Source: Gp13-AA77 sp036521995
GTDB lineage: Bacteria > Acidobacteriota > Terriglobia > UBA7540
Direction of reading: 5' to 3'
Assembly: GCA_036521995.1 (NCBI GenBank)
Contig: DATDGR010000245.1
Location: forward strand, 1-6,303
Length of the DNA stretch: 6,303 nt
Shown here: piece after piece, positions 1-6,250 of the stretch
Layout: the number at the start of each line of letters is the position of its first letter
Position numbering within the stretch: the first letter of the stretch is position 1
Translations under genes and position numbers: made by a program
The notes under the pieces: model-generated
What the model saw: the letters and a program-made list of their open reading frames with translations, nothing else
Told to the model about the DNA's origin: nothing
The model's database searches: none

Positions 1-78
1 CCGGGGCCACAATTTGCGGACCCGGGTGAAAGCTCAAAGCCTCCCCTGAGAGTCTTTAAAGGGTTTCGTCGCTTGTCT

Positions 79-83
79 AGGAG
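79..83 (+). promoter_or_regulatory. Shine-Dalgarno AGGAG for alternative GTG start at 91
   Basis: AGGAG ends 7 nt before GTG 91, in the Hcp frame. It is as good as the site at 242-245, so translation of an N-terminally extended Hcp (240 aa) is possible. Confidence 0.4.
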
Positions 84-241
84 TAAGGCTGTGAACGGGG
101 ACGAAGCCGCCACACAGGATATGATTCCGAAGAGCGGGGCCAAGAGGCAGCCCATCGATCGATCGAAACCTCCAAGCTCGCCCGTATCGATGGAATCAGG
201 AATCACTTTCACAGACCTCGGCGGTGCGCCGCCGGAGGAAC

Positions 242-245
242 GGAG
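242..245 (+). promoter_or_regulatory. Shine-Dalgarno GGAG for Hcp ATG at 253
   Basis: GGAG lies 7 nt before ATG 253, with a second purine-rich stretch GGAGGA at 234-239. This site supports starting the protein at the first strand of the Hcp fold. Confidence 0.55.
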
Positions 246-252
246 AATCGTC

Positions 253-813
253 ATGAACGTGTTGATTTTGGACTGTGGTGACGCGGTCGACGGCGCATGC
301 CAGCTTCAGGGCTACAAGAACAAGATCGAGGTGACCTCTTACAGCCACGGGATCGCTCAACCGATCACGGGCGATCCTGGCCAGCCGAGGCGAACTGCAG
401 GCAAGCCACACCATCAGGACCTCACCGTAACTAAGCACGTCGACCTTGCCAGTTGCGCTCTGACCGCCCACTGCAACGCCGCCACGGTGATCCCCAGCCT
501 CAAGCTGTTGGTGGGGGAATTCGACGGCGAGACGGTCAACCCCTTCCTTACCTACCAGCTTTCAAACGCCCTGGTTTCTTCCATTTCTGTAGGAGGAGGT
601 ACTGAAGGCAAGCCGCAGGAGACCGTAACCTTCAATTACACGAAGATTCAGTGGGAGTACAAATCGGACGAGATCGTTGGCCCTGTCGCTGGCAACGGGC
701 CGCAGCCGAAGTATGACCCGCTGTCGACGACGGCGGCGGTCGCTCAACCGGTGGTGCCGGATGATGGCAAGAGGCAGGCAAAGTGGAGCCTTGAAGCTAA
801 CCGGCCTGAGTAA
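253..813 (+). CDS. hcp: Hcp-family type VI secretion tube protein (orphan)
   Basis: Hcp forms hexameric rings that stack into the inner tube of the type VI secretion system; it is also secreted and acts as a chaperone or carrier for effectors. Counting from ATG 253 (186 aa), the Hcp pattern runs through the protein: a first strand MNVLIL, then IEVTSYSHG at about 25-33, VTKHVDLAS at 59-67 (usual form VTKxxDxAS), a strand ending LVSSISVGG near 107-115, and ETVTFNYTKIQWEY at 123-136. Typical Hcp proteins are about 160-170 aa, so this one has a Pro/Gly-rich tail of roughly 45 residues after the fold. I chose ATG 253 because the Hcp fold begins there and GGAG lies 7 nt upstream. A GTG at 91 with AGGAG 7 nt upstream is a real alternative, and the frame is open to the window edge. 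It carries four cysteines (8, 16, 68, 74). No other T6SS gene is visible. The family call is firm; the start is uncertain. Confidence 0.86.
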   Translation: MNVLILDCGDAVDGACQLQGYKNKIEVTSYSHGIAQPITGDPGQPRRTAGKPHHQDLTVTKHVDLASCALTAHCNAATVIPSLKLLVGEFDGETVNPFLTYQLSNALVSSISVGGGTEGKPQETVTFNYTKIQWEYKSDEIVGPVAGNGPQPKYDPLSTTAAVAQPVVPDDGKRQAKWSLEANRPE

Positions 814-868
814 ATGCTGCTGAATGGAAGCCGCGGCGCGTCATGTCCTGCTGAAGGCAGATTTCATC

Positions 869-3628
869 TCAGGGGACGCGACCCAACTCGATTCTAAATG
901 TCTTGATCTCGTAAGGGCGCAGATTGAAGGACAAGCTGTCGTTTTGGAGGTTGGCATCGTGAATGGGCTGCTCGATGAGGTTCACTTCGGAGGCCGCCAG
1001 GGCGCTGTGCGGCAGCTTGATTTTCACGCCGGGCGTTGCCTTGCCGGCAGCCTCGTAGACCCGTAGAATCAGCCCTCCGTCCTCGCCCACTTTCAATGCC
1101 GAGGTCACCACGTTTGCCGGGTTAATCTCGAGTAGCCCCCATTGGCTTGGAAGTGGGCCTCCGTGCCTCGATGTTTTCCGGGCGATCAGCGGGTTGTTGA
1201 ATTCGAGCCCAGCTCGATAGATGCGTGCCTCCTGCCAGTTACCCAAATGAGGAACGAGGGCATAATCGAACGTACGTTCTTCTCCGAGCTCCAATCCGAG
1301 ATCGGAAGATGCCCCCGGCTCGTACCCTCCGGAGAAGGGGTAAGCGGTTATGGTTGCTGAGCGCATCAGAGACAGGATAAGCGTGCCGTTCGAAACGTTA
1401 TTGCCGGGCAAGCCGCAATTCAAGAGCGCGACGCCCCTGGCGCCATCACCCCAGTCGATCCAGTTCTGGGCCGGGAACTCCTGCGCGATCGGCCTTTCCA
1501 CGCTGCCGAAAGGAATTTCGTCGAATCGTTTGCCACTCGCGATCGAGGTCGGAACCAGCATGCGGTAGCGGACAAATTTGTCGTTGTTCAGTATTTGAGT
1601 CTCGATGTCTATGCGTTGAATGCCGCGATAGAGCCGCACTCGGGTTGCAAACCTGCCGCTGCCGAAAGGATGCGAGATGTGAAACTGCGCAAATACCGGA
1701 CCGGCCTCTGTTGCGCCGCTGCCGCCCACCCATTCGTCGCTCAGGTGCGACTGTGCCGGAATCGGCAGACCCTGCTTCCGAGTCATGGCGGTAAACCTTC
1801 CGCCGTTCAGGGTCCCATACAGTTCCCAGAAGTCCCCGCCATCCTGCTCCTCGGCGACCACGTTGGCGGGCTTGTCGCCGATTGCATTCCAGGCACCCGA
1901 GGATGATTTCACGTCCAATCTGGTTAGCGCACCCGTCCAAAGATCAAACGTGGCACGATAGTATTCGTTCTCGATCGAGCCCGTGTCCTGGCGCTCGGTA
2001 CTGGCCGACTCTGGGCCAGCGTTCGAGGCCGGTTCACTGTGGAGCGGGCCGCTTGCCGCCGGCGATTTCACCGGGAGAGTGTGGTATATCGAATACCCCA
2101 TCGCGGGCACGTCGCGCGCGACGAATGCGACGGTCGCATCCCTGATGCCGCCGTCGGGATACTCTTCGCTTTCAAGAAGCTGGATGGCAACGTCTCGGCC
2201 CGAAGAATCAATCATCCGAATCGAGTTCACGCCGGATTGGGAAAAACCGATCTTCACTTGGGCAACATCGGTTCGCAGCCACCCGAGGCTGTTGAATACG
2301 ACCACGGGAATCGCTTGGCTTGAAGCCTCGCCGGCGGCGCGGGTATCGATCCTGGAGGCGATGGCGTCGAGATCCGCCTCCACCATTTCGTCGCCCAGAC
2401 TTTTCGCAAACCCGTAACCGCGAACTGTGTCGGCGTAGACTTTGTCCACCATCGTGCCCGACGTGAGGTCGTGGGCTTCGTTAAACAGCACGGGCTCCCA
2501 GGCACGAGTGAGGTCCTGCGTATCCGCCGGGAGGTTGAGCCAGGCCCGCAGCGCCGACAACTTTTCGGCAGTGGTAAGAATTCGCTCTAAGCTGCGCATC
2601 CAGTGCTTGATTTCGATACGATTGCTATAGGTTCCTTGGAACACGGGATTCAACTCGCCGGTGATCACCGGACGGTCTGCGCGCTCGGCGGCGATCGATT
2701 CGAAATCCGTGGGCACGCCGAACCGCAGCTTCAGCGGCTGGTTGCTTTCGCGGTCGAATTCACTGACCATTCTGGGCAGGCTTTCTTCGGGATCGATCAC
2801 GTCCGCGCCTGCCAACGCTACTCGATCAGGCTGCTGGGAGTATCGTCCCAACGATTCCCACAACCCCCGGACCGCGGCGCTAAAGTCAAATAGATTGGTG
2901 GGCGAAGGATAGAGTAGGCCGTACCCGAGAGGCAGCCAAAAAGCAGATATCTGTGTGCCGTCGATGCCTTCCCAGGAAAACTCCGAAGGCGTGTCATTCC
3001 CCGGAACGCCGCGCTGGAACCAGTAGGACTTATAGCCGGCGAGTTTCAAGAGTTGGGGCATCTGCCCGTGGTGGCCGAACGTGTCAAGAGCCCAGCCGAC
3101 CGTAACGTCCACGCCGAGTTCGCGCTTGTAGTATCGCTTTCCGTACAGCACCTGCCGCACCCAGGACTCACCGCTGGGAATGTTGACGTCCAGCATCACA
3201 TCGTTAGCGCCAACGATCTGCAGGCGTCCTTCGGATACGTATTTTTGGAACTCCGTCGCTTCCTCCGGGTATCGTTGCAGGAACGGCTTGACGTAAGCCA
3301 CTTGGTCAAGAACAAACCGATAGTCGGGATTGGTCCGCAGCAAGTTGAGCGCAGTCAGAATGTGGGGCAGCCCGATTTCCAAGTACTCGTCACGCGTCTT
3401 GAAAACTGCACCTTCCCAATGAGTATGCGGAATGATCCACAGCGTGGGCGTGGAAGAAGGGTTAGGCAGGGTGCGCCCTGATGCGCCTGGTGCGGAAAAC
3501 ACTACGGCGTGGGCGGCTTCACCGCCCTGCGCCGCGCCAAACGCCGACAGACCCAGGATCAAGCAGCAGATTCCGAATAAATGCCGCAACAATTGCCTCC
3601 TGTGCACCTGGTGCATCGGACAATCCAC
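869..3628 (-). CDS. Secreted glycoside hydrolase family 38 alpha-mannosidase
   Basis: This is a retaining, metal-dependent exo-alpha-mannosidase family that removes mannose from glycans. The N-terminus has basic residues, then a hydrophobic run LFGICCLILGLSAFGA (about 17-32), giving a Sec signal peptide with likely cleavage near AFGA-AQ; the enzyme should act in the periplasm or outside. The GH38 catalytic domain starts at about 62: PHTHWE (67-72) aligns with the first zinc motif, GWALDTFGHHGQ (178-189) holds nucleophile and zinc ligand D182, GTYSNR (332-337) matches the conserved substrate-binding loop, and NEAHDLTSGT (383-392) holds zinc ligand H386. A long beta-rich C-terminal region reaches residue 919. 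The residue expected to be a zinc-binding Asp is Glu72. The listed start is GTG 3628 with GGGG 6 nt upstream; ATG 3616 would give an equally good signal peptide. The ROK kinase gene lies 138 bp upstream in the same direction. Family assignment is firm; linkage specificity is unknown. Confidence 0.93.
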   Translation of the reverse strand: MDCPMHQVHRRQLLRHLFGICCLILGLSAFGAAQGGEAAHAVVFSAPGASGRTLPNPSSTPTLWIIPHTHWEGAVFKTRDEYLEIGLPHILTALNLLRTNPDYRFVLDQVAYVKPFLQRYPEEATEFQKYVSEGRLQIVGANDVMLDVNIPSGESWVRQVLYGKRYYKRELGVDVTVGWALDTFGHHGQMPQLLKLAGYKSYWFQRGVPGNDTPSEFSWEGIDGTQISAFWLPLGYGLLYPSPTNLFDFSAAVRGLWESLGRYSQQPDRVALAGADVIDPEESLPRMVSEFDRESNQPLKLRFGVPTDFESIAAERADRPVITGELNPVFQGTYSNRIEIKHWMRSLERILTTAEKLSALRAWLNLPADTQDLTRAWEPVLFNEAHDLTSGTMVDKVYADTVRGYGFAKSLGDEMVEADLDAIASRIDTRAAGEASSQAIPVVVFNSLGWLRTDVAQVKIGFSQSGVNSIRMIDSSGRDVAIQLLESEEYPDGGIRDATVAFVARDVPAMGYSIYHTLPVKSPAASGPLHSEPASNAGPESASTERQDTGSIENEYYRATFDLWTGALTRLDVKSSSGAWNAIGDKPANVVAEEQDGGDFWELYGTLNGGRFTAMTRKQGLPIPAQSHLSDEWVGGSGATEAGPVFAQFHISHPFGSGRFATRVRLYRGIQRIDIETQILNNDKFVRYRMLVPTSIASGKRFDEIPFGSVERPIAQEFPAQNWIDWGDGARGVALLNCGLPGNNVSNGTLILSLMRSATITAYPFSGGYEPGASSDLGLELGEERTFDYALVPHLGNWQEARIYRAGLEFNNPLIARKTSRHGGPLPSQWGLLEINPANVVTSALKVGEDGGLILRVYEAAGKATPGVKIKLPHSALAASEVNLIEQPIHDANLQNDSLSFNLRPYEIKTFRIELGRVP

Positions 3629-3654
3629 ATGCGGCCCCAGCAGGTCGGTCGCAG

Positions 3655-3683
3655 GTTATCGTCGCACAAACAGAAACTGTTAA
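3655..3683 (-). promoter_or_regulatory. Candidate sigma70-type promoter for the mannosidase
   Basis: On the minus strand TTAACA (3683-3678, five of six matches to TTGACA) is followed after exactly 17 nt by GATAAC (3660-3655, four of six to TATAAT). Transcription would begin near 3648, about 20 nt before GTG 3628 and 32 nt before ATG 3616. The match is decent for GC-rich DNA. If real, the mannosidase can be expressed apart from the kinase upstream. Confidence 0.35.
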
Positions 3684-3766
3684 TCCGAATAGAACTTTCC
3701 AAAGAGCCCGGATTCATTCTCGAATCCTGGGAGACGGGAATTCAGGACGGGCCCGCAACCTGCTGC

Positions 3767-4900
3767 TCAATGAGTCCCTGTGCGCGAGTGATGCCCCGCG
3801 GCCGCCTCCAGCGCCGCGAAAACAGCGCCATAGAGTTGAGCGCGGTCACCGAGGGCGCTCAACCGTACGGGCGGCGCGATGTCTGGGTGAATGCGCGCGA
3901 CGACGCGTTTCACGGTTTCGAGCATGAGCTCCGGCGCGCCGCGCGTCAATCCGCCGCCGAGCACAATTACATCCGGATCGAGCACCGATACAAGATTGGC
4001 CAAGCCCACACCCAGCATGGTGAAGGCCTGCTCAAGAACGGCCCACGCGCGCCGATTGCCTCTGCGGAATGCCTCAAAGACGAACTCGGCATTTCGAAGC
4101 TCCGCGAGGTTCTGCCTGCCGTGCCGCCCCCGCCTTCCTAGCGCCCGCCGGCCCGCCGCCGCAATGCCCAGTCCGCCCACGTGCGCTTCAAAGTATCCGG
4201 TGTCCCGAAAGACCTGAGCCCAACGCCGCCAGTCGAGATTCAGCCGATAGAGCTCGCCGGCGTTGCCGGTGCGCCCGTGACAGAGCCGACCGTCTACAAC
4301 GATGCCCGCACCAATGCCGGTGCCGAGGGCAACAAAGACAAAATTGTCAGCGCGGCGCGCGGCTCCTCTCCACCGCTCGCCGAGAGCTGCCATGTTGGCG
4401 TCGTTGTCCAGCACGACCGGCACTGCAAACTCGGCCCTAAGGGCCCGCGCCAGATCGATATCGCGCCAGCCGGGCAGGTTATTGGCCAGGCTCACGCGCC
4501 CCGTCCGGGGATCAACTGCGCTTGGCACTCCGACGGCAATGGCAGTGGGCGACGAAAGCTTTGGGTGGCGGGATCGAGATGAGCTCGGACGCCAGCCACC
4601 GAGGCGCGCGATGCCGGCCTTGATCTGCGCGATAATCCCTTCTGGTCCAGCTTCGGGACGGACCCGCTCGGCCGCCACCGCCTCCAGCCGCCCGCGCGCG
4701 CCCGCGCGTGCAAAACGGAGATTGCTCGCTCCCATGTCAACGCCTGCCACCCAGTTTTGCTTCGGCAGAGCCACCAGCGCAGCATCTTGCGGTCGGCGCC
4801 TGGATGCAAGGCGGGAAGTCACCGTCCCTATTTCATGAGCAGTTGGCGCGCCGGCTGGCGCATTGGCCGGCCCTACCGTAGACGCTGCTTTGTACATCAT
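3767..4900 (-). CDS. ROK-family sugar kinase lacking the zinc-binding motif
   Basis: ROK proteins are ATP-dependent hexose kinases (glucose, mannose, fructose, N-acetylated hexosamines) or sugar-responsive repressors. This 377-aa protein has no visible helix-turn-helix, so a cytoplasmic kinase is more likely. Motifs in order: phosphate-binding GVDMGASN (53-60), LDNDANMAALGE (164-175) with D167 as predicted catalytic base, LGTGIGAGI (192-200), NAGEL (213-217) in the sugar-binding loop, and adenosine-binding DPDVIVLGGG (308-317). The usual GEIGH plus CxCGxxGCxE zinc site is gone: GELYR replaces the first part and FRDTGYFE (231-238) the second, although the sugar-contacting Glu (E238) remains. 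About 50 residues precede the first strand, rich in Ala, Pro and Arg, so the true start may lie inside; tandem ATGs at 4900 and 4897 have no strong Shine-Dalgarno. It lies upstream of the mannosidase in the same direction, which hints at a hexose from mannosides as substrate. ROK membership is firm, the substrate unknown. Confidence 0.9.
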   Translation of the reverse strand: MMYKAASTVGPANAPAGAPTAHEIGTVTSRLASRRRPQDAALVALPKQNWVAGVDMGASNLRFARAGARGRLEAVAAERVRPEAGPEGIIAQIKAGIARLGGWRPSSSRSRHPKLSSPTAIAVGVPSAVDPRTGRVSLANNLPGWRDIDLARALRAEFAVPVVLDNDANMAALGERWRGAARRADNFVFVALGTGIGAGIVVDGRLCHGRTGNAGELYRLNLDWRRWAQVFRDTGYFEAHVGGLGIAAAGRRALGRRGRHGRQNLAELRNAEFVFEAFRRGNRRAWAVLEQAFTMLGVGLANLVSVLDPDVIVLGGGLTRGAPELMLETVKRVVARIHPDIAPPVRLSALGDRAQLYGAVFAALEAAAGHHSRTGTH

Positions 4901-4906
4901 GTTAAC

Positions 4907-4917
4907 GAAAGTCTTTC
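4907..4917. repeat. Perfect 5-1-5 inverted repeat near the kinase start, possible operator
   Basis: GAAAG-T-CTTTC is a perfect inverted repeat with a single central base, ending 7 nt upstream of the kinase ATG (4900). Its location would let a dimeric regulator block transcription or early translation of the kinase. An overlapping palindromic GATCGATC lies at 4920-4927. The repeat is short, and no regulator gene is in view to pair it with. Confidence 0.25.
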
Positions 4918-5153
4918 ATGATCGATCTGAGCCTTTGGAACGTCTTTACGGGCTTTGTGGGCGTTCGCCGGTCATCACTGCCAAGGATCAGTACACTAAC
5001 ACTGGATGGCATCTTCTGTCGATCTGTGAGACCCTTTCTCCGGTAATCTTTCGGTCTCGGTGAGCCCGAAATTCACCTCCGGAGTCCGCAGGTTCAACGT
5101 GGGGCTTCGCAAAAGCTCCGATTCCCTCACGGAGTAAGGTCTAGTTCCAGCTC

Positions 5154-5157
5154 GAGG
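5154..5157 (+). promoter_or_regulatory. Shine-Dalgarno GAGG for the mbfA-like gene
   Basis: GAGG ends 8 nt before ATG 5166. It fixes the start of the membrane-bound ferritin at the position where the family's N-terminal ferritin helix begins. Confidence 0.6.
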
Positions 5158-5165
5158 TCCAACCC

Positions 5166-6122
5166 ATGAGAGAGTTCAACAGCTTGTCGGAAAAAGAGAT
5201 CTTAGCGCTCGCGATCTCGCTCGAAGAGGAAGATGAGCGCATCTACGCCGATTTCGCCGAGGGCCTGCGTCAAGACTATCCCGCAACGGCGGCCGTCCTG
5301 GACGGCATGCGCGAAGAAGAGTCGGGTCACCGGCGCCGCTTGATCGAACTTTTCCGGAAAAACTTCGGTGACCACATCCCCTTGATCCGCCGGCAGGATG
5401 TGAAGGGCTTCGTTCAGCGCCAGCCTGTGTGGCTCATTCGCCCCCTCGGACTCGACCGGCTGCGCAAGCAGGCAAGCGCCATCGAAATCGAGACGCGCCG
5501 GTTCTATGAGATGGCCGCGGCCCGGACCCGAGACGCGAGTGTCCGCCAGTTGCTCGATGACCTCGCGCAGGAGGAGCGCTATCATGCCTTGCGGGCCCAG
5601 GAACTGGGTGAGGAGAAGCTGACCCCCGAAACTCGGGGCGAAGAAGAGCAGGCTAAGAGGCGCCTCTTTGTTCTTCAGGTGGTGCAGCCGGGCCTGGCCG
5701 GCCTCATGGATGGCTCGGTCTCCACCTTGGCACCAGTCTTCGCAGCGGCCTTCGCCACCAAAAACAGTTGGGACGCCTTTGCGGTGGGACTCGCGGCTTC
5801 GCTCGGCGCCGGCATCAGCATGGCCTTTGCGGAGGCGCTCTCAGACGACGGCAGCCTCACTGGACGCGGTCATCCGACGATGCGCGGCTTCGTGACCGGA
5901 CTCATGACGGCGGTCGGCGGCATCGGTCACACACTCCCGTTCTTGATTCGCGACTTCAGGCTCGCCATGGGCATCGCGGGCAGCGTGGTTTTCGTGGAGC
6001 TGCTCACGATTGCCGGTATCCGGCACCGCTACATGGGAACTCCTGTTTTTTCCGCAGCGCTTCAAGTGATCTTCGGCGGGATACTGGTGTTTCTCACCGG
6101 CGTTCTGATCGGCAGTTCGTGA
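5166..6122 (+). CDS. mbfA: MbfA-type membrane-bound ferritin (ferritin-like + VIT1/CCC1 domain)
   Basis: MbfA proteins of rhizobia and Agrobacterium export iron across the inner membrane and protect against iron and peroxide stress; the ferritin domain senses or loads iron on the cytoplasmic side. Residues 1-150 form a rubrerythrin/ferritin-like four-helix domain with both di-iron half-sites: E20 with E52xxH55, and E107 with E137xxH140, the two halves looking like an internal duplication. A charged linker (about 148-166) leads to a VIT1/CCC1-type transporter domain of about 150 residues: GLMDGSVSTLAP (179-190) is its first signature, with hydrophobic segments near 187-197, 203-224, 241-261, 266-285 and 295-316. 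Length (318 aa) and domain order match known MbfA proteins of about 325 aa. The start is well supported by GAGG 8 nt upstream. It stands alone, divergent from the kinase, so I see no operon partner. Expression control by iron is expected from relatives, but no such site was recognised here. Confidence 0.93.
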   Translation: MREFNSLSEKEILALAISLEEEDERIYADFAEGLRQDYPATAAVLDGMREEESGHRRRLIELFRKNFGDHIPLIRRQDVKGFVQRQPVWLIRPLGLDRLRKQASAIEIETRRFYEMAAARTRDASVRQLLDDLAQEERYHALRAQELGEEKLTPETRGEEEQAKRRLFVLQVVQPGLAGLMDGSVSTLAPVFAAAFATKNSWDAFAVGLAASLGAGISMAFAEALSDDGSLTGRGHPTMRGFVTGLMTAVGGIGHTLPFLIRDFRLAMGIAGSVVFVELLTIAGIRHRYMGTPVFSAALQVIFGGILVFLTGVLIGSS

Positions 6123-6152
6123 CAAAGAACTCGGCCTCGGAGGGGCATACTG

Positions 6153-6203
6153 GAGAGCAGCACAGCCTCCATCCGGTGGTCGGCAACAGATGGCTGTGCT
6201 CTC
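6153..6203 (+). terminator. Imperfect hairpin downstream of mbfA, possible terminator
   Basis: GAGAGCAGCACAGCC (6153-6167) pairs with GGCTGTGCTCTC (6192-6203) over 12 base pairs with a 3-nt bulge, around a 24-nt loop. It begins 31 nt after the stop codon. There is no T-tract after the stem, so this is not a classical intrinsic terminator; it could stabilise the transcript end or help Rho-dependent or tract-less termination. Confidence 0.35.
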
Positions 6204-6221
6204 TGCACGCACTGAATCCAG

Positions 6222-6250
6222 TTGACAACTCACCCCAATCGTAAAATGAT
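6222..6250 (+). promoter_or_regulatory. Candidate promoter at the right edge
   Basis: A perfect TTGACA (6222-6227) is followed after 17 nt by AATGAT (6245-6250, four of six to TATAAT); the closer TAAAAT (6242-6247) has a better sequence but only 14 nt spacing. It would drive a plus-strand gene outside the window, downstream of the hairpin. Confidence 0.3.

Larger units (their letters stand above)
1..252 (+). other. In-frame open extension upstream of Hcp
   Basis: The Hcp reading frame has no stop codon from base 1 to 252. Possible starts in it are TTG 73, GTG 91, ATG 121 and ATG 190. The GTG at 91 has the best ribosome binding site of these (AGGAG at 79-83). The translated stretch is polar and rich in Pro, Ser, Lys and Arg, looks disordered, and resembles no domain I know. 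It may be an N-terminal extension of Hcp, the end of a longer protein starting left of the window, or non-coding DNA that lacks a stop by chance. I saw no convincing promoter here. Confidence 0.4.
4901..5165. other. Divergent intergenic region between the kinase and mbfA-like genes
   Basis: These 265 bp hold no supported gene. Apart from the inverted repeat at 4907-4917, they contain two overlapping, mutually exclusive pairings in the leader of the plus-strand gene: GAGACC (5028-5033) with GGTCTC (5053-5058), and TTTCGG (5049-5054) with CCGAAA (5066-5071). I found no convincing sigma70 promoter on either strand, no Fur box, and no Irr-type iron control element of the kind known in front of rhizobial mbfA. 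Confidence 0.5.

Noticed and set aside
154..165. Three tandem ATCG units upstream of Hcp, possible phase-variable repeat
   Set aside because: Three units are too few to expect slippage, and the similar GATCGATC at 4920-4927 shows that such short runs occur here by chance.
814..868. Terminator between the convergent Hcp and mannosidase genes
   Set aside because: The best stem is CTGC/GCAG of 4 bp with only ATTT after it, too weak to call.
824..1066. Small plus-strand frame after the Hcp gene
   Set aside because: It is mostly antisense to the 3' end of the mannosidase, has no good ribosome binding site, and its translation shows no recognisable domain.
1446..1940. Minus-strand open frame of 164 codons inside the mannosidase gene
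   Set aside because: It is a frame-shifted shadow of the intact GH38 frame. Its translation is rich in Arg and Gly without domain features, and the GH38 frame has no break here.
3581..4141. Plus-strand open frame of 186 codons over the kinase 3' end and the intergenic gap
   Set aside because: It lies opposite a clear ROK gene in GC-rich DNA, where antisense frames stay open easily, and its translation resembles no protein family.
5069..5083. Strong minus-strand Shine-Dalgarno-like GGAGGTG
   Set aside because: No start codon follows at a usable distance on the minus strand, so it does not mark a gene.
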